Below, in pieces: positions 9,505 through 17,827 of a stretch of 64,000 bases of DNA. The DNA is from Gardnerella vaginalis ATCC 14018 = JCM 11026 (GTDB lineage Bacteria; Actinomycetota; Actinomycetes; Actinomycetales; Bifidobacteriaceae), in contig NZ_AP012332.1 in assembly GCF_001042655.1 (NCBI RefSeq), positions 434,001-498,000 of the forward strand, written 5' to 3'. Position 1 is the first letter of the stretch. Each line of letters opens with the position of its first letter. The position numbers and the translations under genes were made by a program. A model generated the notes under the pieces. It saw only the letters and a program-made list of their open reading frames with translations, was not told where the DNA came from and ran no database searches.

Positions 9505-11634
9505 ATGGCACAAGATGTGCTTAACGACCTGAATATGGTTCGTAACATCGGCATCATGGCGCACATCGATGCTGGTAAGACTACTACCACCGAGCGTATT
9601 CTTTACTACACTGGTAAGAATTACAAGATCGGTGAAACTCACGATGGCGCATCCACCATGGACTTCATGGCACAGGAGCAGGAACGCGGTATTACTATTC
9701 AGTCTGCTGCAACCACTTGCTTCTGGCAGCGTCAGACTCATGACACTGACGATCGCTACCAGATCAACATCATCGATACACCAGGACACGTTGACTTTAC
9801 CGCAGAGGTTGAGCGTTCTTTGCGTGTTCTCGACGGTGCTGTTGCAGTGTTCGATGGTAAGGAAGGCGTGGAGCCTCAGTCTGAAACCGTTTGGCGTCAG
9901 GCTGATAAGTATAGTGTTCCACGTATTTGCTTCATCAACAAGATGGATAAGCTTGGCGCAGATTTCTACTATTCTGTTAAGACCATTAAGGAAAAGCTTG
10001 GTGCTAAGCCTCTCGTTATTCAGCTTCCAATCGGTGCTGAAAACGACTTCCTTGGTGTTGTTGACTTGATTCGTATGAAGGCTTACGTCTGGAATGACGT
10101 TAAGGACGATATGGGTGCCCACTACGACACCGTTGACATTCCTGCAGACCTGCAGGAGCGTGCAGAAGAATATCGTGCCGAGCTTATGGATCAGGTTGCA
10201 GAAGCTGACGAAGAGTTGCTTGAGAAGTACCTCGAATCTGGAGAGCTTTCTGAAGAAGAAATGCGCGCGGGTATTCGCAAGCTTACTATTGCTCGCGAAG
10301 CCTTCCCAGTAACTTGCGGTTCTGCATTCAAGGATAAGGGCGTTCAGCCAATGCTGGATGCTGTTGTTGACTTCCTTCCAAGCCCAGAAGATGTTCCATC
10401 TATTAAGGGCTTTGATCCAAGCGACGAATCTGTTGAAATTGATCGTAAGCCAGTAAACACCGATCCATTTGCAGCTTTGGTGTTCAAGATTTCAACCCAT
10501 CCATTCTATGGAAAGCTTGTGTTCGTGCGCGTGTATTCTGGTGAAGTTAAGCCAGGCGATTCTGTGTACGATTCCACCAAGTCCAAGAAGGAACGTGTTG
10601 GTAAGATCTTCCAGATGCACGCAGATAAGGAAAATCCTGTAGATTCTGCAGAAGCTGGAAACATTTACACCTTTGTCGGTTTGAAGAATGTCAGCACTGG
10701 TGATACTTTGTGCGACGAAAAGAACCCAATTTCTTTGGAATCCATGACCTTCCCAGATCCTGTTATCGAGGTTGCTGTGGAGCCAAAGACGAAGGCAGAT
10801 CAGGAAAAGATGAGCTTGGCTTTGGCTAAGCTTTCTGATGAGGATCCTACCTTCCAGGTTAAGACCGATGAAGAGTCTGGTCAGACTTTGATTTCTGGTA
10901 TGGGCGAGCTTCAGCTCGACATTATTGTGGATCGTATGCGCCGCGAGTTCAAGGTCGAAGCGAATGTTGGTAAGCCACAGGTTGCTTATCGTGAAACCAT
11001 TCGTAAGGCTGTTATGAACCAGGAATACACCCACAAGAAGCAGACTGGTGGTTCTGGTCAGTTCGCAAAGGTTTTGATGAACTTCGAGCCAATCGATCCA
11101 GAATCTGGCGAAGTCTATCAGTTCGTTAACGAGGTCACTGGCGGCCACATTACTAAGGAATTCATTCCTTCCATCGACGCAGGTGTGCAGGAAGCTATGG
11201 AATCTGGCGTTTTGGCAGGCTTCCCAGTGGTTGGCGTTAAAGCAACCGTTACCGACGGTCAGACTCACGACGTTGATTCTTCGGAAATGGCCTTCAAGAT
11301 TGCAGGTTCCATGTGCTTCAAGGAAGCTGCTCCTAAGGCTCACCCAGTAATCCTCGAGCCAATTATGGCAGTGGAAGTTCGTACTCCAGAAGAGTACATG
11401 GGTGACGTTATGGGCGATTTGAACTCCCGTCGTGGAAACATTCAGTCTATGACCGACGCTACTGGCGTTAAGGTTATTGACGCTAAGGTTCCACTGAGCG
11501 AGATGTTCGGCTACATTGGTGATCTTCGTTCCAAGACTCAGGGACGTGCAATGTTCACCATGCAGATGGACTCTTACGCGGAAGTTCCAAAGGCTGTTTC
11601 GGACGAGATTATTAAAGCCCAGCGCGGCGAGTAA
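9505..11634 (+). CDS. fusA: Elongation factor G
   Basis: GTPase that drives translocation of tRNA and mRNA on the ribosome. The 709 residues carry the G1 loop [12 protein letters not shown] at residues 19-30, the switch [10 protein letters not shown]3 DTPGHVDF and G4 NKMDK, followed by the later EF-G domains. An AAGGATAA ribosome site precedes ATG 9505. A long open frame on the opposite strand is only an effect of the codon bias. Between fusA and tuf there is a pronounced set of hairpins, described separately. Confidence 0.99.
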   Translation: MAQDVLNDLNMVRNIGIMAHIDAGKTTTTERILYYTGKNYKIGETHDGASTMDFMAQEQERGITIQSAATTCFWQRQTHDTDDRYQINIIDTPGHVDFTAEVERSLRVLDGAVAVFDGKEGVEPQSETVWRQADKYSVPRICFINKMDKLGADFYYSVKTIKEKLGAKPLVIQLPIGAENDFLGVVDLIRMKAYVWNDVKDDMGAHYDTVDIPADLQERAEEYRAELMDQVAEADEELLEKYLESGELSEEEMRAGIRKLTIAREAFPVTCGSAFKDKGVQPMLDAVVDFLPSPEDVPSIKGFDPSDESVEIDRKPVNTDPFAALVFKISTHPFYGKLVFVRVYSGEVKPGDSVYDSTKSKKERVGKIFQMHADKENPVDSAEAGNIYTFVGLKNVSTGDTLCDEKNPISLESMTFPDPVIEVAVEPKTKADQEKMSLALAKLSDEDPTFQVKTDEESGQTLISGMGELQLDIIVDRMRREFKVEANVGKPQVAYRETIRKAVMNQEYTHKKQTGGSGQFAKVLMNFEPIDPESGEVYQFVNEVTGGHITKEFIPSIDAGVQEAMESGVLAGFPVVGVKATVTDGQTHDVDSSEMAFKIAGSMCFKEAAPKAHPVILEPIMAVEVRTPEEYMGDVMGDLNSRRGNIQSMTDATGVKVIDAKVPLSEMFGYIGDLRSKTQGRAMFTMQMDSYAEVPKAVSDEIIKAQRGE

Positions 11635-11645
11635 AAGCGCACGCT

Positions 11646-11774
11646 ACTTCGGTGTTTTGTGTCCCTAGTCAACGCTAGAATTTCGTACGTTGACTGGGTT
11701 CTGGCACCGAAGTGGCACCTAACCCAGAAACCCAGTAAATATGTAGCGAGAGGCTTCACATAAGGTTGTGAAGC
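11646..11774 (+). promoter_or_regulatory. Hairpins in the fusA-tuf intergenic region
   Basis: Two structures are readable by complementarity. The first is a nested stem: outer arms ACTTCGGTG (11646-11654) and CACCGAAGT (11705-11713) enclose inner arms AGTCAACG (11667-11674) and CGTTGACT (11688-11695). The second is an 8-base stem, GCTTCACA (11753-11760) with TGTGAAGC (11767-11774), ending 16 bases before the tuf ribosome site AGGAGG at 11791. No T-run follows either stem, so they are not ordinary terminators. They may process or stabilise the tuf message, or let tuf be expressed apart from fusA. Confidence 0.55.
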
Positions 11775-11804
11775 AAACTACGAGACGTCCAGGAGGACAA
11801 ACAC

Positions 11805-13004
11805 ATGGCAAAGGAAAAGTACGAGCGTACTAAGCCGCATGTTAACATTGGTACCATCGGTCACGTTGATCACGGTAAGACTACCTTGACCGCGGCTATT
11901 TCTAAGGTGCTGCATGGCGAGTATCCAGATCTGAACCCTCAGTATGACTTCGATCAGATCGACGCCGCTCCAGAAGAGAAGGAGCGCGGCATTACCATTA
12001 ACATCGCCCACATCGAGTATCAGACGGCTGCACGCCACTATGCTCACGTGGACGCCCCAGGCCACGCTGATTACGTTAAGAACATGATCACTGGTGCCGC
12101 TCAGATGGATGGCGCAATCCTCGTGGTTGCTGCTACCGACGGTCCAATGGCTCAGACCCGTGAACACGTCTTGCTTGCTAAGCAGGTCGGCGTTCCAAAA
12201 ATTCTTGTTGCTTTGAACAAGTGCGATATGGTTGACGACGAAGAGCTTATCGATCTCGTTGAAGAAGAGGTCCGTGACCTCCTCGAAGAAAACGGCTTCG
12301 ATCGCGATTGCCCAGTCATCCGTACTTCCGCTTACGGCGCTTTGCATGATGACGCTCCAGACCACGACAAGTGGGTAGAGACCGTCAAGGAACTCATGAA
12401 GGCTGTTGACGAGTACATCCCAACCCCAACTCACGATCTTGACAAGCCATTCTTGATGCCAATCGAAGATGTGTTCACCATCTCCGGTCGTGGTACCGTT
12501 GTCACCGGTCGTGTTGAGCGTGGTAAGCTCCCAATCAACACCCCAGTTGAGATCGTTGGTTTGCGCGATACCCAGACCACCACCGTCACCTCTATCGAGA
12601 CCTTCCACAAGCAGATGGATGAGGCAGAGGCTGGCGATAACACTGGTCTTCTTCTCCGCGGTATCAACCGTACCGACGTTGAGCGTGGTCAGGTTGTGGC
12701 TGCTCCAGGTTCTGTGACTCCACACACCAAGTTCGAAGGCGAAGTTTACGTCTTGACCAAGGACGAAGGTGGCCGTCACTCGCCATTCTTCTCCAACTAC
12801 CGTCCACAGTTCTACTTCCGTACCACCGATGTTACTGGCGTTATCACCTTGCCAGACGGCATCGAAATGGTTCAGCCAGGCGATCACGCAACCTTCACTG
12901 TTGAGTTGATCCAGGCTATCGCAATGGAAGAGGGCTTGACCTTCGCAGTTCGTGAAGGTGGCCGTACCGTTGGTTCTGGTCGTGTGACCAAGATTCTTGC
13001 CTAG
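11805..13004 (+). CDS. tuf: Elongation factor Tu
   Basis: GTPase that delivers aminoacyl-tRNA to the ribosome. The 399-residue protein has G1 GHVDHGKT at residues 19-26, the effector [10 protein letters not shown]3 DAPGHADY (Ala where E. coli has Cys) and G4 NKCD. Strong codon bias and a near-ideal AGGAGG site eight bases upstream fit very high expression. It closes the str operon and is followed 37 bases later by a rho-independent terminator. Only one tuf copy is in the window. Confidence 0.99.
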   Translation: MAKEKYERTKPHVNIGTIGHVDHGKTTLTAAISKVLHGEYPDLNPQYDFDQIDAAPEEKERGITINIAHIEYQTAARHYAHVDAPGHADYVKNMITGAAQMDGAILVVAATDGPMAQTREHVLLAKQVGVPKILVALNKCDMVDDEELIDLVEEEVRDLLEENGFDRDCPVIRTSAYGALHDDAPDHDKWVETVKELMKAVDEYIPTPTHDLDKPFLMPIEDVFTISGRGTVVTGRVERGKLPINTPVEIVGLRDTQTTTVTSIETFHKQMDEAEAGDNTGLLLRGINRTDVERGQVVAAPGSVTPHTKFEGEVYVLTKDEGGRHSPFFSNYRPQFYFRTTDVTGVITLPDGIEMVQPGDHATFTVELIQAIAMEEGLTFAVREGGRTVGSGRVTKILA

Positions 13005-13040
13005 TATTTTTTCTAACTGAAGATATTAGTTAAGTCTTAG

Positions 13041-13075
13041 AAAAGACCCCATGAGGAAAATCGTGGGGTCTTTTT
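13041..13075 (+). terminator. Rho-independent terminator of the str operon
   Basis: Arms AAAAGACCCCA (13041-13051) and TGGGGTCTTTT (13064-13074) form an 11-base stem with a 12-base loop, ending in a run of five T. It lies 37 bases after tuf. Confidence 0.93.
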
Positions 13076-13268
13076 GTATTTTCTGTTGAAGAATTACACA
13101 TAGATCGTTTTGTGTTGTTTGGTGTGTTGTTTGGCGTTGTTTAGCGTGTTTTGAATTTTTACTTTTTTATAGTTATCACAAAAATTATCACAACATTGTT
13201 TTTTTTTTAAATGTTATTGTGTAAATGGCGAAAGTGTGTCTGAGAGTCAGTCTTTTGTTGGAATATTG

Positions 13269-13707
13269 GGGTTATAGGCCAAAAAGTGTGTAATAAATCA
13301 TGTCTCACGCATTGCAATACAAGGGTTTTGCGGTAATCAAATCTGTTTTCTGCACATTCGCCACCCGGATAAAAAGTGTGTAAAAAATAAGCTCATAACC
13401 CTTATAGCAGTACGGCTCGCGGCATATCGAATGTGGGTTATTTCTTATGTTCTTTGGTGTTCGAAACATGTATTATCTGAATATTTAACAATAAATCGTC
13501 AAACGCTGTTACTGTCGCAGATTACGTACTGCACTAGTAACATATGACCGTTACTTTCTCAGTTGGCTGACTGAGTTATTAACAGTGTCGTGCCTATTAC
13601 CGTTATTTTCTCAGTTCGTTAACTGAGTTATTAACGGTGTGTGTACTGTGGCTTATACGCCAGAAGATTAATCAGCTTAGCTTTACACACTTTTTGGCCT
13701 ATAGCCC
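13269..13707. repeat. Non-coding element bounded by 25-base inverted repeats
   Basis: The left arm 13269-13293 and the right arm 13683-13707 are inverted copies matching at 24 of 25 positions; the core reads TATAGGCCAAAAAGTGTGTA. A partial third copy (AAAAAGTGTGTAA) lies at 13371-13383, followed by more rearranged arm-like sequence. The 439-base interior has no convincing coding frame. The 9-mer ATAAATCAT occurs both just inside the left arm (13293-13301) and directly after the right arm (13708-13716). The structure resembles a MITE or the deleted remnant of an insertion sequence. Kinship to IS256-type ends, which often carry a GTGTAA-like motif, is only a guess. Confidence 0.6.
13547..13638. 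repeat. Two tandem 40-base hairpin units
   Basis: Unit 1 (13547-13586) and unit 2 (13599-13638) are imperfect direct repeats with a 52-base period. Each can fold: in unit 2, ACCGTTA pairs with TAACGGT and, inside, CTCAGTT pairs with AACTGAG around a CGTT loop, separated by a small internal bulge. Unit 1 keeps the inner stem and part of the outer one. They lie inside the inverted-repeat element. Conserved stems in both copies suggest a structured RNA or protein-binding site. Confidence 0.5.
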
Positions 13708-13744
13708 ATAAATCATATGTGAATAATGAAAAATCTAAATACGA

Positions 13745-13773
13745 AAAAACCCAAGCCGCAAAGCTTGGGTTTT
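13745..13773 (-). terminator. Terminator downstream of tRNA-Lys
   Basis: Arms 13746-13756 (AAAACCCAAGC) and 13763-13773 (GCTTGGGTTTT) form a perfect 11-base stem with a 6-base loop. Read on the minus strand it ends in a T-run, just past the tRNA 3' end at 13779. Confidence 0.9.
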
Positions 13774-13778
13774 GTTTG

Positions 13779-13852
13779 TGCCCCCTCAGGGATTCGAACC
13801 CTGGACACGCTGATTAAGAGTCAGCTGCTCTAACCAACTGAGCTAAAGGGGC
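13779..13852 (-). tRNA. tRNA-Lys (anticodon CTT)
   Basis: The minus strand folds into a complete cloverleaf of 74 bases. The acceptor GCCCCTT pairs with AGGGGGC, the D-arm begins GCTCAG, the anticodon loop is CTCTTAA (anticodon CTT, reading AAG), and the T-arm contains GGTTCGAATCC. The discriminator is A and CCA is not encoded, as is usual in Actinobacteria. It is transcribed away from the S8 protease gene and ends at the terminator at 13745-13773. Confidence 0.97.
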
Positions 13853-14287
13853 GTTGGTCATTTCTTGAGCCGAGTAATAACTATACTCAGAATCGATTTA
13901 TTTGCAAGTTACGGCGTGTCGTGTTTTGTTATTAGTGCTATAACACTTTTTGGTTTCACATTTTATATTTCGGAAAAATTTCGATAAGAAGTTTATCTAA
14001 AGTAACATATGTTTATAAATATAAGCAATATTTATAAAAAATAGTAACAAAAAACGAGTTTTGAATCTTTTGTGTGAACAACATGTTAATTTATAGTTGT
14101 ATAATCAACGCAATTCTGAAAAATTTTCTCTTTAGAAATGGCTATATTTAGCCGTTCTTTGTGGGTTGATTCGTATTTTTTAACTGTTTATGCATAAAAA
14201 TTTACATATTTATGTTTTTTTTATTTTCCTCAATGCTAGGCTTGTGAAAAATATTTTATAAGTATTTCATTGAAGGAGAGCGTATTT
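13853..14287. other. AT-rich spacer upstream of the surface protease
   Basis: This 435-base spacer has no supported gene. It is very A+T-rich. The best promoter-like feature is a TATAAT at 14100-14105 without a clear -35 box. It should hold the tRNA-Lys promoter (minus strand, near 13860-13900) and the protease promoter. A GAAGGAGAG ribosome site at 14271-14279 belongs to the protease. Confidence 0.4.
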
Positions 14288-17200
14288 ATGAAGTTCAAAA
14301 GAGCATCATATTTAACTCGCTTAGCTGCATTAGGAGTTGCTACAGCAACCCTTATCGTGCCGCTTTCCGGATTAACTACAGCATACGCAGAAACTGTATC
14401 AAACGTAAATGTTAATAAAAAATCTGATAAAACCACAATTTCTGGTGCAAATAAATTGCTCAGCAAAGCTGCTGATTCAGGTCATGTGCCTACAGAAGCA
14501 GAAATTAAAAGAGCTATTAAAGATTTTGCTGAAAATAAAAAGAATGAAGGTACGGAAGAATCTTATAAAGGTTCATTGCTTGAAAAAGCTATAGAAGATT
14601 ATAAAAAAGCGTATAAAAACGAATTTGACTTTAATTCTAAAGAAGAAGTAAATGTTGTAGTTACTCTTAAAGGTAAAGGTGGCATTGGAAAAAGTGTTGC
14701 TTCAGAACGTAAGAATCAACAAAATAAACTTCTCCCTCAATGGTGCAAAAAATATAAGATGAAGGTTCGCCGTCAGCTTGGATACTTGGTGAATGCATTT
14801 GAGGTAACCATGCCTCAGAATATGGTATTAGAACTTAGAAAAGAGCCTGAAATTGAATCTGCTCACAAAGCACGTAAATTCCGGACAATGGAAAACAATG
14901 CACGTGTTTTACAAGGTGTAGGTGAGGCTTTTAAAAAGTATAAGCTTGATGGCACTGGTATGCTAGTTTCAATTATTGATACCGGTATTGATATGAATCA
15001 GCCAGATATGAAGCTCGATGAATCTGCAAAAGCTCATATAAAAATGAAACCTAAGCCTGGTTTTACAGATAAAGTTCCTGACGGCTATAATTTTGCAGAT
15101 CAAAACGATAATGTTAGAGATGATATTAGTGAAGAACAGCATGGCATGCATGTAGCTGGTATTGTGGCTGCTAATGGAGATGAGACAGGTAAACCAGCAG
15201 ACAAGAATTGGCGTGTAGATGGTGTTGCTCCAAACGCACAGCTACTTGCTATGAAAGTGTTCTCGAATGAAGCTAGCAGATCTGGCGGTGCTGATGATGC
15301 TGATATTGCTGCTGCTGTTGAAAAATCCGTTGAGCTTGGTGCGGATATTATAAACATGTCGCTTGGTTCTATCAACGGCTTTAGTGGAGCCTCAAATATT
15401 ACAGGTTTGGCATTAAAGAAAGCTAGAGCTGTTGGTGTGCTTCCAGTTATTTCTGCCGGTAATTCAGGTTTGAATTTTTCGTCTAATGGTGAAATAGATG
15501 ATGTTTTTGGAAAGTTAGATGATGCGACTCTTGGTACGCCTTCTGCATTCCCTGAAGCTTTCAGTGTTGCTTCTGTTGAAAATTCAGTTATGACAGAGAA
15601 AAAAGCAACTTATAAAGTAGATGGTTCCAGTAAAGGTACAGATATACTTTATAGGTTGGCTACAGGCAAACCTGATGGTCAAGAGCGTGAAGTCGTTTCT
15701 GTAGGATATGGAAGATCATACGATGATGATTCAGATGATCCTGATATAGATGAGTACGATAGCGTAAATGTTCACGGTAAATATGTATTAGTTGAGCGCG
15801 GTAAAATCAATTTTGCTACAAAATTCAAGCATGCTTTTGAAGCTGGTGCCGCAGGTATACTTGTTTACAATAATGATAAAGGTACAGAACAATTCCTTGG
15901 TATGGCTGGTATTGAAGGATTTGGCAAAAAATTTGGAGTGTCGATTAGGCGTACTGACGCTTTAAAAATGCTCGATGATCTTAAGCAAAATAAGAAAGTT
16001 AAGATTTCTTTCAGCAATGATTATGTAAGCGCTCCAAATCCTGATAGCATGCATCCTTCAGGATTCTCTTCGTGGGGTTCAACGCCAGAGCTCGACTTTA
16101 AGCCTAATATCGCTGGTATCGGTGGTAACGTATTTTCTACTCAGAACGGTAAAGGCAATTATGTAAACATGTCGGGTACCTCTATGGCTGCTCCAAATGT
16201 TTCAGGTCTTTCTGCACTTATGGTGCAATATTATAAGAATCGTTTTCCTTCTATTAGTAGAGTAGAACGCGCAAAGAGAGCAACTCAAGCGTTGATGAAT
16301 ACTGCGAAGGTTCTTACTGATGATGGTAAAGATACGGGCGTTCCATATGTTCCTCGTCAAATCGGTGCTGGCTTGGCACAAGTTGACAAAGCTATGGATA
16401 CAAATGTTATTGCTACTGTTAACGGTGAATCTTATGTTCCTCTTCGTGAAGTTAATGGTGAAAGAACTATTAAAGTAGATTTGCACAATTACGGAAGCAA
16501 AGATTTAACTTTCAACGTTCCAACTCAACAAGTATTAAATGAATCAAACGAAGCTAATAAAAATACTGTTACAAATATAAGTAAGAATGAGGATTTGACT
16601 CCTCAAAATTGCAATGGCAGTATTTTAGTAAAAGCTAATAGTGTTGCAACAGTTGAATTTAAGCTTAAGCCAAACACTAGTAGGAATCACTATATTGAGG
16701 GTTATATTCGATTTGAATCAAAAGATTCTAATCAACCAAACATCTCAGTTCCATATCTAGGTTTCGTTGGAGATTGGAATAAAGAGCCAATTCTTGTTGA
16801 TCCTAGTAAGGAGTATTCTTCAGATATTAAAGCAAGTACAACTCTTGTTTCTGCGGTAAGTAATACTAATAAAGTAAAGGTGAATCGTGAGGGTGAAGCT
16901 ACTAAATTAGGTTCATTCTCTCCTAACAAAGATAAGCTTTTAGACACTATCATTCCATCTGTAATGATGTTCCGTAGTGCTGAAGAAGTCAGATATTCTA
17001 TATATGACAGTAAGGGCAACCTTGTTAAAGATTTAGGTTATGACAATTATCTTAGCCGTAGTGATTACAGGAGCCTTAAAGGAAATGCTCATGGTAATGA
17101 GAGTTCTACTGGTGAATGGGATGGTAGTGAATACGATCCTAAAACCGGTAAAGAGGTAATTGCTCCTGATGGAATATATACGTACAAGGTTACAGCAAAA

Positions 17201-17827
17201 TTGTCTAAGAATTCTGATCGTTCACAAACCTACACTATGAAGGTTGGTCTTGATACCAAAGCTCCTAAGATTAAGGTTTCTGACCGTGACTCTAATGGTG
17301 ATGTGATTATTACTGTCACTGACGATTTGAGCGAAACTTATGTGCCTGATATTCATATAAATGGCAAATGGTCTGCAGTTAGAAATGTAGATAAAACATG
17401 CCAGGAAAAAGATGACAAGGGTGCTTGTAAGTTAAACTTTGATCCTTCTAATCCTGCGACAAAGCATACTTATAAAGTTCATATTGGGTCTGATGCTAAA
17501 TTCCTTTATGTCTCAACTAAGGATTCTGCTGAAAATAAAAGTGGTTATGTTTATAAGATTTTTAAGGATTCTAAGGATTCTAAAGATGTTGTTATAAATG
17601 GAGCCTCTAAGCTTGCAAGTAAGACTATGGCCATTAGATTCATGTCTAAATTCGATGGTGACAATAATCTTTATCTTCCTATCGGCGGTTATGCTTCCGA
17701 TGATGTGAAAGATATTAAAGTTTCGGTTACCTATAAAGATAATGGGAATAAGACTGTAACTGTTGATGATGAGCATAAGAAATTCTTCAAAGATAAGTCA
17801 GCTTTTGCCGCCTATGTTCCTCTTTAG
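14288..17827 (+). CDS. Lactocepin/C5a-peptidase-like S8 subtilisin, amino-terminal part (ends at in-frame TAG)
   Basis: Secreted serine protease. ATG 14288 is chosen because GAAGGAGAG lies about eight bases upstream and a signal peptide follows (basic start, hydrophobic core, TAYAET cleavage region near residue 34). The catalytic triad is intact: Asp in IIDTGID (residue 231), His in HGMHVAG (285) and Ser in GTSMAAP (632), with oxyanion Asn in SAGNSG (392). A PA domain is inserted around residues 490-590. Fn3-like and FlgD-like segments follow the catalytic core. The frame ends at TAG (17825-17827), but the same frame continues open for another 2475 bases. As read, the product (1179 residues) would be an unanchored, potentially active protease. 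Host targets are unknown. Confidence 0.85.
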   Translation: MKFKRASYLTRLAALGVATATLIVPLSGLTTAYAETVSNVNVNKKSDKTTISGANKLLSKAADSGHVPTEAEIKRAIKDFAENKKNEGTEESYKGSLLEKAIEDYKKAYKNEFDFNSKEEVNVVVTLKGKGGIGKSVASERKNQQNKLLPQWCKKYKMKVRRQLGYLVNAFEVTMPQNMVLELRKEPEIESAHKARKFRTMENNARVLQGVGEAFKKYKLDGTGMLVSIIDTGIDMNQPDMKLDESAKAHIKMKPKPGFTDKVPDGYNFADQNDNVRDDISEEQHGMHVAGIVAANGDETGKPADKNWRVDGVAPNAQLLAMKVFSNEASRSGGADDADIAAAVEKSVELGADIINMSLGSINGFSGASNITGLALKKARAVGVLPVISAGNSGLNFSSNGEIDDVFGKLDDATLGTPSAFPEAFSVASVENSVMTEKKATYKVDGSSKGTDILYRLATGKPDGQEREVVSVGYGRSYDDDSDDPDIDEYDSVNVHGKYVLVERGKINFATKFKHAFEAGAAGILVYNNDKGTEQFLGMAGIEGFGKKFGVSIRRTDALKMLDDLKQNKKVKISFSNDYVSAPNPDSMHPSGFSSWGSTPELDFKPNIAGIGGNVFSTQNGKGNYVNMSGTSMAAPNVSGLSALMVQYYKNRFPSISRVERAKRATQALMNTAKVLTDDGKDTGVPYVPRQIGAGLAQVDKAMDTNVIATVNGESYVPLREVNGERTIKVDLHNYGSKDLTFNVPTQQVLNESNEANKNTVTNISKNEDLTPQNCNGSILVKANSVATVEFKLKPNTSRNHYIEGYIRFESKDSNQPNISVPYLGFVGDWNKEPILVDPSKEYSSDIKASTTLVSAVSNTNKVKVNREGEATKLGSFSPNKDKLLDTIIPSVMMFRSAEEVRYSIYDSKGNLVKDLGYDNYLSRSDYRSLKGNAHGNESSTGEWDGSEYDPKTGKEVIAPDGIYTYKVTAKLSKNSDRSQTYTMKVGLDTKAPKIKVSDRDSNGDVIITVTDDLSETYVPDIHINGKWSAVRNVDKTCQEKDDKGACKLNFDPSNPATKHTYKVHIGSDAKFLYVSTKDSAENKSGYVYKIFKDSKDSKDVVINGASKLASKTMAIRFMSKFDGDNNLYLPIGGYASDDVKDIKVSVTYKDNGNKTVTVDDEHKKFFKDKSAFAAYVPL

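Noticed and set aside
8995-10122. Long open frame on the minus strand opposite rpsG and fusA (375 codons)
   Set aside because: It lies wholly within strongly conserved ribosomal genes, has no ribosome site and no recognisable product; the openness follows from their codon bias.
11778-12887. Long open frame on the minus strand opposite tuf (369 codons)
   Set aside because: Same reason: it mirrors highly biased tuf codons and shows no domain or ribosome site.
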